From Micromonospora wenchangensis (GTDB lineage: Bacteria > Actinomycetota > Actinomycetes > Mycobacteriales > Micromonosporaceae), in NCBI RefSeq assembly GCF_002210435.1, contig NZ_MZMV01000009.1:109385-173384 (forward strand): DNA of 64,000 nucleotides. Direction: 5' to 3'. Each line of letters begins with the position of its first letter. The stretch's first letter is position 1. Positions 27,787-37,308 of the stretch are shown piece by piece. The translations under genes were made by a program, and so were the position numbers. Under the pieces are notes generated by a model. It had not been told where the DNA came from. It worked only from the letters and a program-made list of their open reading frames with translations, and searched no databases.

Positions 27787-29907
27787 TCAGCCGGCGTGCC
27801 GGATGACCACCAACGCCTGGTCGTCGTCGGAGCCGGAGAGCTTGGTCAGCAGGGTGTCCGCGATGACCTCCACGGGCTGGTCCCGCACCGGCACGAGCAC
27901 CTCGTGCAGGGCCGTCACCCCGGCGTCGTACGCCTGGTCGCGCCGCTCCACCAGCCCGTCGGTGTACGCCACCAGCAGGTCACCCGGGCCGAACGCCACG
28001 GTGGTCACCGGCACCGGGTCGCGGACCAGCCCGAGCGGCAGCGAGTGCCCCGTCCAGACCGTCTCCGGCGGTCGACCCGGCCGCAGCAGCACCGGATGCG
28101 GGTGCCCCACCCGGGCGACCTGCGCCTGCCCGGCCACCGGGTCGACCACCATCGCCAGGCAGGTGCCGAGGAACCCGACCCCGAGCAGCCCGGTGAGCCG
28201 GGGGAACACCTCGGCCAGCGGCACCCCGGAGCGGATCAGCGTGTTCACCACCGTCCGTAGCTGCGCCATGTCGGCCGCCGCCTCGACCTGGTGGCCCACC
28301 ACGTCCCCGACCACCACGGCCAGCCGGCCGTCGTCCAGGTCGACCAGGTCGTACCAGTCGCCGCCCAGGTGCAGGCCGCTCATCGCCGGCTGGTAGCGGG
28401 TCGCCAGCTCCAGACCGGGTGGCCCGATCGTCGCCGAGGTGCGCAGCCGGCCCGCCAGCCGGGTCACCAGGTTGTGTTCGGCGGCGGCCAACCGGACCCG
28501 TTCCAGGGTCTGTTCGCACAGGTCGGCGACGGTGTCCAGCAGGGCCAGGTCGTCGTCGTGCAGCGCCCGTTCCCGGGGCCAGCCGAAACCCAGCGCGGCG
28601 ATGGGCCGCCGGGAGGCGTCCAGCAGCGGCAGCACGACGGTGGTCACCATCCCGTACTCGCCGGCCGGGTCCGGCAGGCCGGGATGCCGGGCGGCGAACT
28701 CGGCCCGGTTGCGCAGGATGATCCGTTCCCCGGTGCGCAGCGCGTGGGCGATCGGCCGGGGGTCGTCGATGGTCAGGTCGTCGAAGGTGGCGACCAGCCC
28801 GCTGGGCAGCTCCGCGTGCCACAGCCGGACCCGTCGGCCCTCGTCACGCATCGCCAGGCCGGGCAGCGCCGCGCCGAGCGCCGACGGGGCGGCGTCCAGG
28901 ATCACCTCGATCGCCTCCCCGGTGGACCGGGTGACGCTGAGCCGGGCGGCGAACTCCGCCATCGCCCGCGCCGACGCGGTCAGCTCGGCCCGCCGCAACG
29001 CCTGGCTGCACAGCCCCGCCACCGCGTCGAGCAGGATGCGGCGGGCCTCCTCGTCGGCGGCCGGCCCGTCCCAGCGCACCTCCAGCGCCCCGAGCACCGC
29101 GCCGGTGCCGTCGCGCAGCGGCAGGCAGAGCCCGTCCGGCAGCGGCACGGTGGTCTCCTCACGTACCGCGCGGGCCAGCGGTTCGTCGTCGGTGACCCGC
29201 AGTTCGGCCGTGCCGGCGTCGCCGGTCACCGTCAGCTCCCAGGCGCCCGCCGTGGCCGCCGCGACCCGGACCCCGTCCGCGCCGACCAGCCCCGGGGTGA
29301 CCGCGCCGACCACCTCCATCACCGCGTCCCGGCTGCCGGCGGCGCTGAGCGCCCCGGCGAGCCGGGCCAACCCCTCGGCCTGCCGCAACGCCCGCCGCCG
29401 GTCCCCGTCGGCGACGACGACCGGGTCGCCGGGCGCGGCGTCGGCGGTGCCGCCGGGCGCGGCGGCGACGGTGGTGAGGACGCCCTCCGGGTGGCCGGCG
29501 GCGTCGACCACCGGACCCGAGGAGAAGACCGGCCCCGCCCCGTCGTCGCCGTGCCGGGTGACCCGGGCGGCGGTCAGCACCCCGGTCAGGGCGGGCACCG
29601 CGTCGGGCCAGACCGCCGCGGCGGGCCGGCCCAGCGCCCGCGTGCCGGCCGGGCCCAGCCCGGCCAGGTAGTCGTCGTTGGCGAGCAGCACCAGGCCCGG
29701 ACCCCACCAGAGCGCGGCCGGTACCGGGCTGTGCAGGCAGACGACCAGGGCGGTACGCAGGCTGGGCGGCCAGTCCGCCAGCGGACCGAGCGGGGTGCCG
29801 GCCCAGTCGTGGTCGACGATCCACCGGCCGGCCCGGCCGGCGCGGGAGAGGAGTTCGCGCCAGCGGGAGTCGTCCGGCGGCCGGGGGGCGTCGGCGGAGC
29901 GAACCAT
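27787..29907 (-). CDS. SpoIIE-type PP2C phosphatase with PAS/GAF sensor domains
   Basis: A 706-aa signalling protein. The N-terminus ([20 protein letters not shown], then [21 protein letters not shown]) is the PAS-like form often found in actinobacterial sensor phosphatases. Two GAF-like regions follow (about 180-310 and 330-470; the second includes [20 protein letters not shown]). The C-terminus, about 480-700, is a SpoIIE/PP2C domain with the metal-binding aspartates in [28 protein letters not shown] and [14 protein letters not shown]. Such proteins dephosphorylate anti-anti-sigma factors and so control alternative sigma factors. No anti-sigma partner is adjacent. The ATG at 29907 is backed by GGAGG 7 nt upstream; an upstream ATG at 29946 is not. 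Confidence 0.88.
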   Translation of the reverse strand: MVRSADAPRPPDDSRWRELLSRAGRAGRWIVDHDWAGTPLGPLADWPPSLRTALVVCLHSPVPAALWWGPGLVLLANDDYLAGLGPAGTRALGRPAAAVWPDAVPALTGVLTAARVTRHGDDGAGPVFSSGPVVDAAGHPEGVLTTVAAAPGGTADAAPGDPVVVADGDRRRALRQAEGLARLAGALSAAGSRDAVMEVVGAVTPGLVGADGVRVAAATAGAWELTVTGDAGTAELRVTDDEPLARAVREETTVPLPDGLCLPLRDGTGAVLGALEVRWDGPAADEEARRILLDAVAGLCSQALRRAELTASARAMAEFAARLSVTRSTGEAIEVILDAAPSALGAALPGLAMRDEGRRVRLWHAELPSGLVATFDDLTIDDPRPIAHALRTGERIILRNRAEFAARHPGLPDPAGEYGMVTTVVLPLLDASRRPIAALGFGWPRERALHDDDLALLDTVADLCEQTLERVRLAAAEHNLVTRLAGRLRTSATIGPPGLELATRYQPAMSGLHLGGDWYDLVDLDDGRLAVVVGDVVGHQVEAAADMAQLRTVVNTLIRSGVPLAEVFPRLTGLLGVGFLGTCLAMVVDPVAGQAQVARVGHPHPVLLRPGRPPETVWTGHSLPLGLVRDPVPVTTVAFGPGDLLVAYTDGLVERRDQAYDAGVTALHEVLVPVRDQPVEVIADTLLTKLSGSDDDQALVVIRHAG

Positions 29908-30166
29908 GTCGGGACCTCCGCTCTGCGGATCGAGCGCCTTCCCCATCAGTCGGACCGTACCAGCGTCTGCTGACAGGCACGTCTGCCGATCTGCCGGCGT
30001 GGCCGGGCCGAAAGGCCGTCGGTGCCGCCCGCCGCACCCGGTGTCCGCCCCGGCCGGCCCGGAGTTGTCCCGACCGGCGGTCAGGGGCGTCCCCACCGTG
30101 GGACGCTGGCCGGGTCCGGGGGACACCACCGGCGCGGTGTGGCGCCGACGCGGGGGAGGGGACGCG

Positions 30167-30532
30167 ATGACGGGTACGCCGCAGCTGGACTTCGCACTCG
30201 ACACGTACGAGTGCATCGTGCTCTATCCGGGTCCGGCCGGTCGGGTGCTGCCGAAGGAGACCGTGCAGCGCCTCCAGGCCGAGCACACCGCGCACATGCG
30301 GGCCCTGCAACGGCGGGGTCTGGTGCTGGTGGCCGGCTCGATCGACGGCCCGGCCCGGGAGCCCGCCCCGCCGATCGGCATCGGTCTGGCCCGCACCGGC
30401 TCGGTCGAGGACGTACGCAGCGTGATGGAGGCGGACCCGGCGGTGCAGGCCGGTCTCTACATGGTCGACGTGCTGACCTTCCTCTGCCCGGCGGGCTCGC
30501 TGGAGTTCCCGCTGGTCAAGACCGACAGCTAG
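30167..30532 (+). CDS. YCII-related domain protein
   Basis: A 121-aa single-domain protein of the YciI-like superfamily (ferredoxin-like dimeric fold). The N-terminal strand ECIVLYPG leads to a helix with ETVQRLQAEHTAHMRALQRRG, then LVLVAGSIDGPAREPAPPIG and ESV-type helix EDVRSVMEADPAVQAGLY ending MVDVLTFLCPAG. The His in EHTAHM and the Asp in EADP occupy the positions of the proposed YCII active site. The reaction is not established for most members. The ATG has GGGGGAGGG 6 nt upstream. It is divergent from the SpoIIE phosphatase gene. Confidence 0.75.
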   Translation: MTGTPQLDFALDTYECIVLYPGPAGRVLPKETVQRLQAEHTAHMRALQRRGLVLVAGSIDGPAREPAPPIGIGLARTGSVEDVRSVMEADPAVQAGLYMVDVLTFLCPAGSLEFPLVKTDS

Positions 30533-30753
30533 GAGCGGCGGGGTCCGGGCGGCGGATCGTGGTGACCGACGGTGCCGGTGCCGGGGCGGACGAGCACGGG
30601 AGCGCGCGGACGGCGATTGCCGTCGGGCGGTACGATTCCCGGCGCGCGGTCGCCGATGCCCGCCACTTTCCGACGTGCCCCCGGCGTGGCCCGCGTCCCG
30701 CCGGCCACGCGCCCACCCCGCGCGTCGTCGGACCCTGTTCCTCAGTCCGCAAG

Positions 30754-30775
30754 GGGTCGGCCCGCAGGCCGACCC
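30754..30775 (+). promoter_or_regulatory. Leader hairpin touching the pyk ribosome site
   Basis: GGGTCGGCC (30754-30762), loop CGCA, and GGCCGACCC (30767-30775) form a perfect 9-bp stem. The ribosome site GGAGG starts on the next base (30776), so the hairpin could stack against it. It may affect translation, or be the terminator of an upstream transcript. Confidence 0.45.
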
Positions 30776-30793
30776 GGAGGAGAGACTAGCCTG

Positions 30794-32242
30794 ATGGGCG
30801 TGAACCGCCGCGCGAAGATCGTCTGCACTCTTGGCCCCGCCACCTCGTCCCCGGAGCGGATCCGGGGGCTCGTCGAGGCGGGCATGAACGTGGCCAGGCT
30901 GAACTTCAGCCACGGCAGTCACGCCGACCACGAGTCGGTGTACCGCCTGGTCCGCGAGGCCTCCGAGGCGGTCGGCATCCCGGTCGCCATCCTGGCCGAC
31001 CTGCAGGGCCCCAAGATCCGGCTCGGCCGGTTCGCCGACGGGCCGCACGAGTGGCGCACCGGCGACTCGGTGGTGATCACCGGGGACGACATCCTCGGCA
31101 CCAAGGACCGGGTCTCCTGCACCTACCGCAAGCTGCCCCAGGAGGTGAAGCCGGGCGACCGGCTGCTGATCGACGACGGCCGGGTCGCCGTCGAGGTCAG
31201 CGACGTCACCGGCAACGACATCAGGTGCCTGGTCACCGAGGGCGGCCCGGTCTCCAACAACAAGGGCGTCTCGCTGCCGAACGTGGCGGTCAGCGTCCCG
31301 GCCCTGTCGGACAAGGACGCCGAGGACCTGCGCTTCGCACTCAGCCTGGGTGTCGACATGATCGCGCTGTCCTTCGTCCGCTCGGCCGAGGACATCAAGC
31401 TCGTCCACTCGATCATGGACGAGGAGGGCGTCCGCCGCCCGGTGCTGGCCAAGGTCGAGAAGCCCGAGGCGGTCGACCACCTGGAGGCGATCGTGCTCGC
31501 CTTCGACGGCGTCATGGTGGCCCGGGGCGACCTCGGCGTGGAGTTGCCGCTCGACCAGGTGCCGCTGGTGCAGAAGCGGGCCGTGCAGCTGTGCCGGGAG
31601 AACGCCAAGCCGGTCATCGTGGCCACCCAGATGCTCGACTCCATGATCGAGAATTCCCGGCCGACCCGCGCCGAGGCCTCCGACGTGGCCAACGCGGTGC
31701 TCGACGGCGCGGACGCGGTGATGCTCTCCGGCGAAACCAGCGTCGGCAAGTACCCGGTGCTCACCGTCAGCACCATGGCGAAGATCATCACCACCACCGA
31801 GGCCGGTTCGATCGGGGTGCCCCGGCTCCAGCACGACCCGCGTACCCACGGCGGCGCGCTGACCGTGGCCGCGTCCTCGATCGCCCGCGCCATCGGGGCG
31901 AAGGCGCTTGTCGCCTTCTCGCAGACCGGTGACACCGTCAAGCGGCTCAGCCGGCTGCACTGCGACCTGCCGCTGCTGGCGTTCACGCCGGTCCCCGAGG
32001 TGCGCAGCCAGCTCGCGCTGTGCTGGGGCGTGGAGACCTTCCTGATGCCGTTCGTGCAGCACACCGACGACATGTTCCGCCAGGTCGACCAGGCGTTGCT
32101 GGGTCTCAACCAGGCCACCCCCGGCGACTACGTGGTGATCGTCGCGGGCAGCCCGCCCGGCACCCCCGGCTCCACCAACACCCTGCGCGTGCACCAGCTC
32201 GGCTCCCTGGTCGACGCCGCCTCCGCCCGGGCGCTCCAGTGA
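30794..32242 (+). CDS. pyk: Pyruvate kinase
   Basis: A 482-aa glycolytic enzyme that makes pyruvate and ATP from phosphoenolpyruvate and ADP. It begins NRRAKIVCTLGPATSS, the usual N-terminal strand. The substrate region has MNVARLNFSHGSH, the B domain spans about 70-165, the K+/Mg2+ site is seen in VLAKVEKPEAV and MVARGDLGVELP, and ADAVMLSGETSVGKYP closes the active site. The C-terminal allosteric domain is complete. The ATG is preceded by GGAGGAGAG about 10 nt upstream. tesB follows 31 nt later on the same strand, possibly as an operon. Confidence 0.95.
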   Translation: MGVNRRAKIVCTLGPATSSPERIRGLVEAGMNVARLNFSHGSHADHESVYRLVREASEAVGIPVAILADLQGPKIRLGRFADGPHEWRTGDSVVITGDDILGTKDRVSCTYRKLPQEVKPGDRLLIDDGRVAVEVSDVTGNDIRCLVTEGGPVSNNKGVSLPNVAVSVPALSDKDAEDLRFALSLGVDMIALSFVRSAEDIKLVHSIMDEEGVRRPVLAKVEKPEAVDHLEAIVLAFDGVMVARGDLGVELPLDQVPLVQKRAVQLCRENAKPVIVATQMLDSMIENSRPTRAEASDVANAVLDGADAVMLSGETSVGKYPVLTVSTMAKIITTTEAGSIGVPRLQHDPRTHGGALTVAASSIARAIGAKALVAFSQTGDTVKRLSRLHCDLPLLAFTPVPEVRSQLALCWGVETFLMPFVQHTDDMFRQVDQALLGLNQATPGDYVVIVAGSPPGTPGSTNTLRVHQLGSLVDAASARALQ

Positions 32243-32273
32243 CCCGGTCGGCCCAGCGAACAAAGTCGGTCCG

Positions 32274-33158
32274 GTGACCGGGCGTCCGGCGGCGACCGGC
32301 CAGGCCGCGGTCGACCAGCTCCTCGAGGTCCTCGACCTCGACCACACCGGCGCGACGACCTTCCGTGGGGTCAGCCCCTCGGTCGGCCCGCAGCGGGTGT
32401 TCGGGGGGCAGGTCGCCGGTCAGGCCCTGGTCGCCGCCGGGCGCACCGTCGACCCGGAGCGGTTCGTGCACTCGCTGCACGGCTACTTCGTCCGGCCCGG
32501 TGATCCGGCCGAGCCGATCGACTACCAGGTGGAGAACGTCCGGGACGGGCGCTCCTTCTCGGTCCGCCGCTCGGTGGCGTTGCAGCACGACAAGCCGATC
32601 TTCTTCATGTCGGCGTCCTTCCAGCGGCAGGAACAGGCCCTGGAACACCAGGCGCCGACCCCGCCGGACGTGCCCGGCCCGGACGACGTCCCGACGATGT
32701 CCGACCGGCTGGCCCGCTATCCGGAGCGGCTCGGCATCTGGGGGCAGATCCCCCGCCCGATCGACGTCCGCTACGTCGGCGAGCCCGGCTGGGTACGCCC
32801 CGGCGACCGCCCCGCCGACCCGTACCAGCGGGTCTGGATGCGCATCGACGGCAAACTGCCCGACGACCCGCTGCTGCACGCCTGCGCCCTCACCTACGCC
32901 TCGGACCTGACCCTGCTGGATTCGGTCCTGTCGGTGCACGGCGAGGTCTGGGGGCCGGGCGGCCTGGTCGGGGCGAGCCTGGACCACGCGCTGTGGTTCC
33001 ACAGGTCGTTCCGGGCCGACGAGTGGTTCCTCTACGACTGCTGGAGCCCGTCGGCCTCCGGCGCGCGGGGCCTGGCCACCGGCCGGATGTTCACTCTCGA
33101 CGGCCGGCACATCGCCAGCGCCGTCCAGGAGGGCCTGCTGCGCCGCGTCGGCGACTGA
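32274..33158 (+). CDS. tesB: Acyl-CoA thioesterase II
   Basis: A 294-aa double-hotdog thioesterase that hydrolyses acyl-CoA to free acid and CoA. The first hotdog carries FGGQVAGQALVAAGRTV and LHGYFVRPGDPAEPIDY; the second carries the Asp-His helix SLDHALWFHRSFRADEWFLYD, the usual TesB active-site region with Asp, Thr/Ser and Gln partners spread between the halves. Length matches bacterial TesB. The GTG start lacks a strong ribosome site, which fits translation downstream of pyk. Confidence 0.92.
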   Translation: MTGRPAATGQAAVDQLLEVLDLDHTGATTFRGVSPSVGPQRVFGGQVAGQALVAAGRTVDPERFVHSLHGYFVRPGDPAEPIDYQVENVRDGRSFSVRRSVALQHDKPIFFMSASFQRQEQALEHQAPTPPDVPGPDDVPTMSDRLARYPERLGIWGQIPRPIDVRYVGEPGWVRPGDRPADPYQRVWMRIDGKLPDDPLLHACALTYASDLTLLDSVLSVHGEVWGPGGLVGASLDHALWFHRSFRADEWFLYDCWSPSASGARGLATGRMFTLDGRHIASAVQEGLLRRVGD

Positions 33159-33159
33159 A

Positions 33160-33191
33160 CGCACCCGCCGTCGAGCGTGACGGCGGGTGCG
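33160..33191. terminator. Bidirectional terminator between tesB and the VWA gene
   Basis: A perfect 13-bp stem (33160-33172 with 33179-33191) around a 6-nt loop, in the 45-nt gap between convergent genes. Confidence 0.7.
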
Positions 33192-33203
33192 GACAAGCCA
33201 GGC

Positions 33204-34970
33204 TCAGAAGCTGCTGACCACCTTCACCAACGCCTCGTCGATGGTGGTCGGGTTCTTGGCGTCGAACGCCTTGCCGGCCGACGCCTTGGCGATCCGGTCC
33301 AACGCGGCCAGGTCGGAATCCTGGTCGAAGGCCACGCAGAAGACCTTCACCGGCTTGTTCGGGTCCAGCGCGATGTCCCGCAGCAGCCGGTCGAGGTCGC
33401 TGTCCTTCTGGTACTCGTTCTTGCCGTCGGTGAGCACCACCACCGCGTTGATCCGGTTCGGGTCGTACCTGTCGAGCAGGGTGCGGTGCGCCGCGCGGAC
33501 CGTGGCGTACAGGGCGGTGTTGCCGCCGATGCGCAGCCCGGCGAGTTTCCGGTTGAACGCGTCCCGGTTCAGCGGCGCGAGCCGTACCTCCTCGCTGTAC
33601 GGCCGCTTCGGCCGCTGCGGGGTCTCGCTGGAGAACGACCAGAGCGCCACCTGGTCGGCGGCGTTGAGCAGTCCGATCGCCTTGCTGGCGGCGTCGGTGG
33701 CCACCTGGAACCGGGTCCGGTCGCCGACGCCTGCCTTCATCGAGCCGGAGGTGTCCACGGCGAGCAGGATGTTGGCCTTCTTGCGCAGGGTGTCCCAGCT
33801 GCCGAGGATCGCGCCGACCACCTCCGGGGTGGGCGGGTCGAAGTAGGTGAGCTTGTCGCCGCCCGGCCCGGCCACCGTGGCCAGCAGCGTGTCGGCGGGC
33901 CGGCGTTCGTCGTCGCGGAAGCCGAGGGCGGCGAAGCTGCGCTGCTGCGGGCCGTCGCGGAGGAAGGCGAGGAAGTCCTCGGCGGCCTCGCGTTGCGCCG
34001 GGTCGGCCGACGGCAGCACCACGTACGGGTGGTCGAGGTTGAAGGTGCCCTCCTTGGGGTGCACCGCCACCAGCGGAACCCGGGGCTTGCTGCCGGTGGG
34101 GCTGAGCTGGCCCTGGTTGTAGAGGTAGACCAGCTCCTCCTGGAGGACGATCGCGCTCATGTCGGTCGCCGGGGCGTCCCCGGTGGCGGCGGCGTCGGCC
34201 TCGGCGAGACCGCGCAGCAGGTCCACCGAGTCGTCGCTGTAGTGCGAGACATTGGCCTCGATCCGCCTGACGAACTGGGTCACCGCCGGCTGGGCGAGGT
34301 CCTCGCTGGTCAGGTCGCTGGCCCGGTTGACCGCCGCGTAGTAGGTGGCGATGGTGGCGGCCAGGCCGGAGGTGGACAGGTGCGGGTTGTCCTTGCCGAA
34401 GGTGAACCGGCCCCACTCGGGCTTGCCGAACGCCGCCCAGCCGGTGTCGCCGGAGAGGCCGAGCACGTCGGCCCAGCCGAGCGGGCCGCGCTGCTGCACC
34501 AGCTCGCCCCGGTCCTTGGGCATGGCGATGACCAGGGGACTGTTGGCGATCGACGGGTACTGCCCGGGGGTCTGCGCGGGCCGGCCCGCAGCCTTGTCGA
34601 GCAGGCGTAGCTGCCCGGTCCACAGCGACGAGGTGGGCAGCCACACCTGGGGCTCGGCGATCTTCGGCTGGGTGAGCGTCCACCCGCCGGCCAGCGCCTC
34701 CATCGCCTCGCCCGAGTTGAGGCCGTGCACGGTCACCTGCGCACACCGCCCGCCGAAGCGCCGGTCGGCGGTGTTGTACCGGTCGGCGAGCTGGGCGACC
34801 AGTTCGCTCTTCTCGGTGGAGGAGCTGACCTCCAGCGGTACGCAGTCCGCCCGGTCCGTGCCGGGCGTCGGCCGGACGTACAGGTACGCCCCGGCGATCA
34901 CCGCGAGCCCCGCGACGACGGCCACCGCGTGCGGCAGCCACGGTCGGGCGGGACGCTGACCGGCGGCCAT
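33204..34970 (-). CDS. Membrane-anchored solute-binding protein fused to a VWA domain
   Basis: A 588-aa protein. One N-terminal membrane helix (AVAVVAGLAVIAGAYLYVRP) acts as an uncleaved anchor. The outer part up to about 370 looks like an extracellular solute-binding domain (VPLEVSSSTEKSELVAQLAD, then VTVHGLNSGEAMEALAGGW). The C-terminal 200 residues form a von Willebrand factor A domain with the metal-ion site AVDTSGSMKAG (DxSxS), the later Thr in IGGNTALYATV and Asp in VVLTDGKNEY. It probably binds a protein or ligand through Mg2+ outside the cell. GGAGGAG lies 5 nt before the ATG. It follows a Ser/Thr kinase gene by 28 nt and is likely co-transcribed. Confidence 0.82.
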   Translation of the reverse strand: MAAGQRPARPWLPHAVAVVAGLAVIAGAYLYVRPTPGTDRADCVPLEVSSSTEKSELVAQLADRYNTADRRFGGRCAQVTVHGLNSGEAMEALAGGWTLTQPKIAEPQVWLPTSSLWTGQLRLLDKAAGRPAQTPGQYPSIANSPLVIAMPKDRGELVQQRGPLGWADVLGLSGDTGWAAFGKPEWGRFTFGKDNPHLSTSGLAATIATYYAAVNRASDLTSEDLAQPAVTQFVRRIEANVSHYSDDSVDLLRGLAEADAAATGDAPATDMSAIVLQEELVYLYNQGQLSPTGSKPRVPLVAVHPKEGTFNLDHPYVVLPSADPAQREAAEDFLAFLRDGPQQRSFAALGFRDDERRPADTLLATVAGPGGDKLTYFDPPTPEVVGAILGSWDTLRKKANILLAVDTSGSMKAGVGDRTRFQVATDAASKAIGLLNAADQVALWSFSSETPQRPKRPYSEEVRLAPLNRDAFNRKLAGLRIGGNTALYATVRAAHRTLLDRYDPNRINAVVVLTDGKNEYQKDSDLDRLLRDIALDPNKPVKVFCVAFDQDSDLAALDRIAKASAGKAFDAKNPTTIDEALVKVVSSF

Positions 34971-34998
34971 CGGCTCCTCCAGGGGTTCGTTAGGCGGG

Positions 34999-36441
34999 TC
35001 AGGCGTCGGTGCGGGGTGCCGGCACGGGCGGTGCGCCGGGGTGCCCGACCGAGCCGTCCGGCGGGTCGGACGGGGTCAGCGCGGCGGCGACGAGCAGACG
35101 GACACCGTAGACCACGACGAGGGCGAGCAGGCCGACGGCTGCGGCGGTGCCCACGTCGGTGCTGGCGACGTACCCGGTGGCGAAGCCGACCGCGCCGAGG
35201 AGGAACGCGAGGGACATCCCCCACGGGTCGGCCCACTGTCGACGCAGCCGCCGGCCGAAGCCGTCCCGGGCCGCCGGCGGGGTGGCCGGCCGGTCCGTCG
35301 CGGCGGGCGGGGTGGCGGCCGGGGCGGACCAGGCCGCGGCGGGTGGGGCGGTCGGCGGCTGCGGCGCGGGGTGGGCGGTCGACGGGGTGGGCCACGGCGT
35401 CGGCACCGGGTCGCCGGTCGGCTGCGGGGTCGGGGTGCCCGGCGGTGCCTGCGCCATCCCGCCGGTCGGCCAGGGGTCCACCGCCGCTGCCGTCGTCGGC
35501 CACGGGTCGGCCGCCGCGACGACAGGTGCGGCCGGCGGGGTGGCGGTCACGGTACGCGGGACGTGCCGGGTGGCCGCGGCGTCGGTGCCGGCCCGCAGCA
35601 CGGTCTGCAACGGCACCTCGCCGCTCGGGTGGGCGTCGCGCCCGAGCAGCCGCAGCAGGACCTCCTGGGCGGTCGGCCGGGCCCGGTGGTCCTTGTCCAG
35701 GCACTGCCCGATCAGGGTGGCCAGCGGCCCGGTGAGCCCGGTCAGGTCCGGCGGCTCGTGCAGGACCCGGTGCATCACCGCGACGACCGGGCCAGTGCCG
35801 AACGGCGGCTGCCCACCCGCCGCGAAGGCGATCGTCCCGGCCCAGGCGAACACGTCGCTGGCCGGCCCGACCTCGTCGTCGCGGAACCGTTCCGGAGCCA
35901 TGTAGGTGGCGGTACCCATGATCCGGCTGGTCATCGTCTCGGTGACGTCCAGCGCCCGGGCGATGCCGAAGTCGATCACCCGGGGGCCGTCCGCCGCGAG
36001 GATCACGTTGTCCGGCTTGAGGTCGCAGTGCACCACGTCGGACTGGTGGATCGCGGCGAGCGCGGTGGCGGTGCCGACGGCCAGCCGGTGCAGCGCGTTG
36101 CCGGCGACCGGCCCCTGCTCGCGGACGTGCCGTTGCAGGGTGACGCCCTCGATGAACTCGCTGACCACGTAGGGCAGTTCACCGTCGACGTCGGCGAAGA
36201 GGATCTGGGCGGTGCAGAACGGCGCGACCCGGCGGGCGGCGGCGATCTCCTTGACGAACTGGGCCTTGGCCCGGGGATGCTGGTGCAGGTCCACGTTGAT
36301 GACTTTGACCGCGACCCATCGGCCCTGTTCGTCACGGCCCAGGTAGACCACACCCTGACCGCCCGCGCCGAGCCGGCCGATCAGCTCGTACGGCCCGGCC
36401 TGGCGCGGGTCCCGCGGGTTCAGCGGCGTCACGTCCGGCAT
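34999..36441 (-). CDS. Membrane Ser/Thr protein kinase (PknB-like)
   Basis: A 480-aa kinase. The glycine loop is GRLGAGGQGVVYLG with the ATP-anchoring Lys46, the catalytic loop is HCDLKPDN (His138-Asp140), and the metal-binding DFG is at 157-159. HCD in place of HRD means it is a non-RD-type kinase, which may lower its dependence on activation-loop phosphorylation. A Pro/Ala/Thr-rich linker (about 280-400) leads to two C-terminal membrane helices with almost no outer domain, so it probably senses from inside or through partners. The start is uncertain: ATG 36441 fits the usual N-terminus, while a GTG at 36492 would add 17 residues; neither has a strong ribosome site. The VWA gene follows. Confidence 0.88.
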   Translation of the reverse strand: MPDVTPLNPRDPRQAGPYELIGRLGAGGQGVVYLGRDEQGRWVAVKVINVDLHQHPRAKAQFVKEIAAARRVAPFCTAQILFADVDGELPYVVSEFIEGVTLQRHVREQGPVAGNALHRLAVGTATALAAIHQSDVVHCDLKPDNVILAADGPRVIDFGIARALDVTETMTSRIMGTATYMAPERFRDDEVGPASDVFAWAGTIAFAAGGQPPFGTGPVVAVMHRVLHEPPDLTGLTGPLATLIGQCLDKDHRARPTAQEVLLRLLGRDAHPSGEVPLQTVLRAGTDAAATRHVPRTVTATPPAAPVVAAADPWPTTAAAVDPWPTGGMAQAPPGTPTPQPTGDPVPTPWPTPSTAHPAPQPPTAPPAAAWSAPAATPPAATDRPATPPAARDGFGRRLRRQWADPWGMSLAFLLGAVGFATGYVASTDVGTAAAVGLLALVVVYGVRLLVAAALTPSDPPDGSVGHPGAPPVPAPRTDA

Positions 36442-36599
36442 CGCTGTCGCTGCCCCTATCGACCTGTGCTCCGGTGCGCTGGTGTCCGTCACCGGCGACC
36501 CTGCCGGCGACACGGGTATGGTGCCATGCCCACGCCACCGGGACAGCCCACCCTGGCCGTTCGGTGGAGGGTGGCGGTCCGGCCGGCGGGGCCGGCGAC

Positions 36600-36605
36600 T
36601 AACCT
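36600..36605 (+). promoter_or_regulatory. -10 box of the Rrf2 gene (leaderless)
   Basis: TAACCT lies 7 nt before the ATG and there is no ribosome site, which suggests a leaderless transcript. Confidence 0.4.
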
Positions 36606-36612
36606 TGCGGCC

Positions 36613-37083
36613 ATGCGCCTCTCCGCCCGGGTCGACTACGCACTGCGTGCGGCGGCCGAACTCGCGTCGGTCGTCGACGGCGCGGACTCCGGCCGGTCCC
36701 GTCCGGTGACCGCCGAGCAGATCGCCCGGTCGCAGGACATCCCGCCGAAGTTCCTGGAGAGCATCCTGCTCCAGTTGCGCCGGGGCGGCATCGTGCACGC
36801 CCAGCGGGGCCCGGACGGCGGCTACTGGTTGGCCCGGCCGGCGGTGGAGATCTCCCTCGCCGAGGTGATCCGGGTGATCGACGGTCCGCTGGCCCACGTC
36901 CGGGGGCAGCGTCCCGAGCAGCTCGGCTACCACGGCGCGGCCCGCGCGTTGCAGGAGGTCTGGATCGCGCTGCGGGCCAGCGAGCGGGAGATCCTGGAGC
37001 AGGTCACCATCGCCGACGTGGCGGCCGGGGTGCTGCCGGGCCGGATCACCGAGCTGGCCGCCGACCCCCGCGCCTGGAGCTGA
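36613..37083 (+). CDS. Rrf2 family transcriptional regulator without cysteines
   Basis: A 156-aa DNA-binding protein. The winged helix-turn-helix is seen in SARVDYALRAAAELA, VTAEQIARSQDIPPKFLESI and the wing GIVHAQRGPDGGYWLARP, which are standard for Rrf2. The protein has no cysteine at all, so unlike IscR, NsrR or RsrR it cannot bind an Fe-S cluster. This is the CymR-like situation, where the regulator responds through a partner enzyme or another ligand. It is followed by a TSUP transporter gene on the same strand, which suggests control of sulfur or sulfite handling (inference). Confidence 0.85.
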   Translation: MRLSARVDYALRAAAELASVVDGADSGRSRPVTAEQIARSQDIPPKFLESILLQLRRGGIVHAQRGPDGGYWLARPAVEISLAEVIRVIDGPLAHVRGQRPEQLGYHGAARALQEVWIALRASEREILEQVTIADVAAGVLPGRITELAADPRAWS

Positions 37084-37266
37084 CCCCCCATCGGGCCGAG
37101 CGGGCCCGCCGTCCCCGCGCCCGGAGCTGACGTCCCCGCGGGCCGAGCCGGCCCGCCGCACCCCGGGTGACCTGGCACGCGGGCTTCCGGTCGGCGCGTC
37201 CCGCTCCGCCGGGCCCGTCCCACCCACCGATCTGGGGGTTGACCGGGGAGCGTCCGTGCCGCATTC

Positions 37267-37279
37267 TCGACCAAGTCGA
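37267..37279 (+). promoter_or_regulatory. Possible Rrf2 operator upstream of the TSUP gene
   Basis: TCGAC-CAA-GTCGA is a perfect 5+3+5 inverted repeat in a locally AT-richer patch, 30 nt before the GTG of the transporter gene. Its position between the regulator and the transporter makes it a candidate operator. The assignment is inference from symmetry and place. Confidence 0.35.
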
Positions 37280-37308
37280 TAGGAGATGCCGAAAAGTTCG
37301 GAGGGCTC

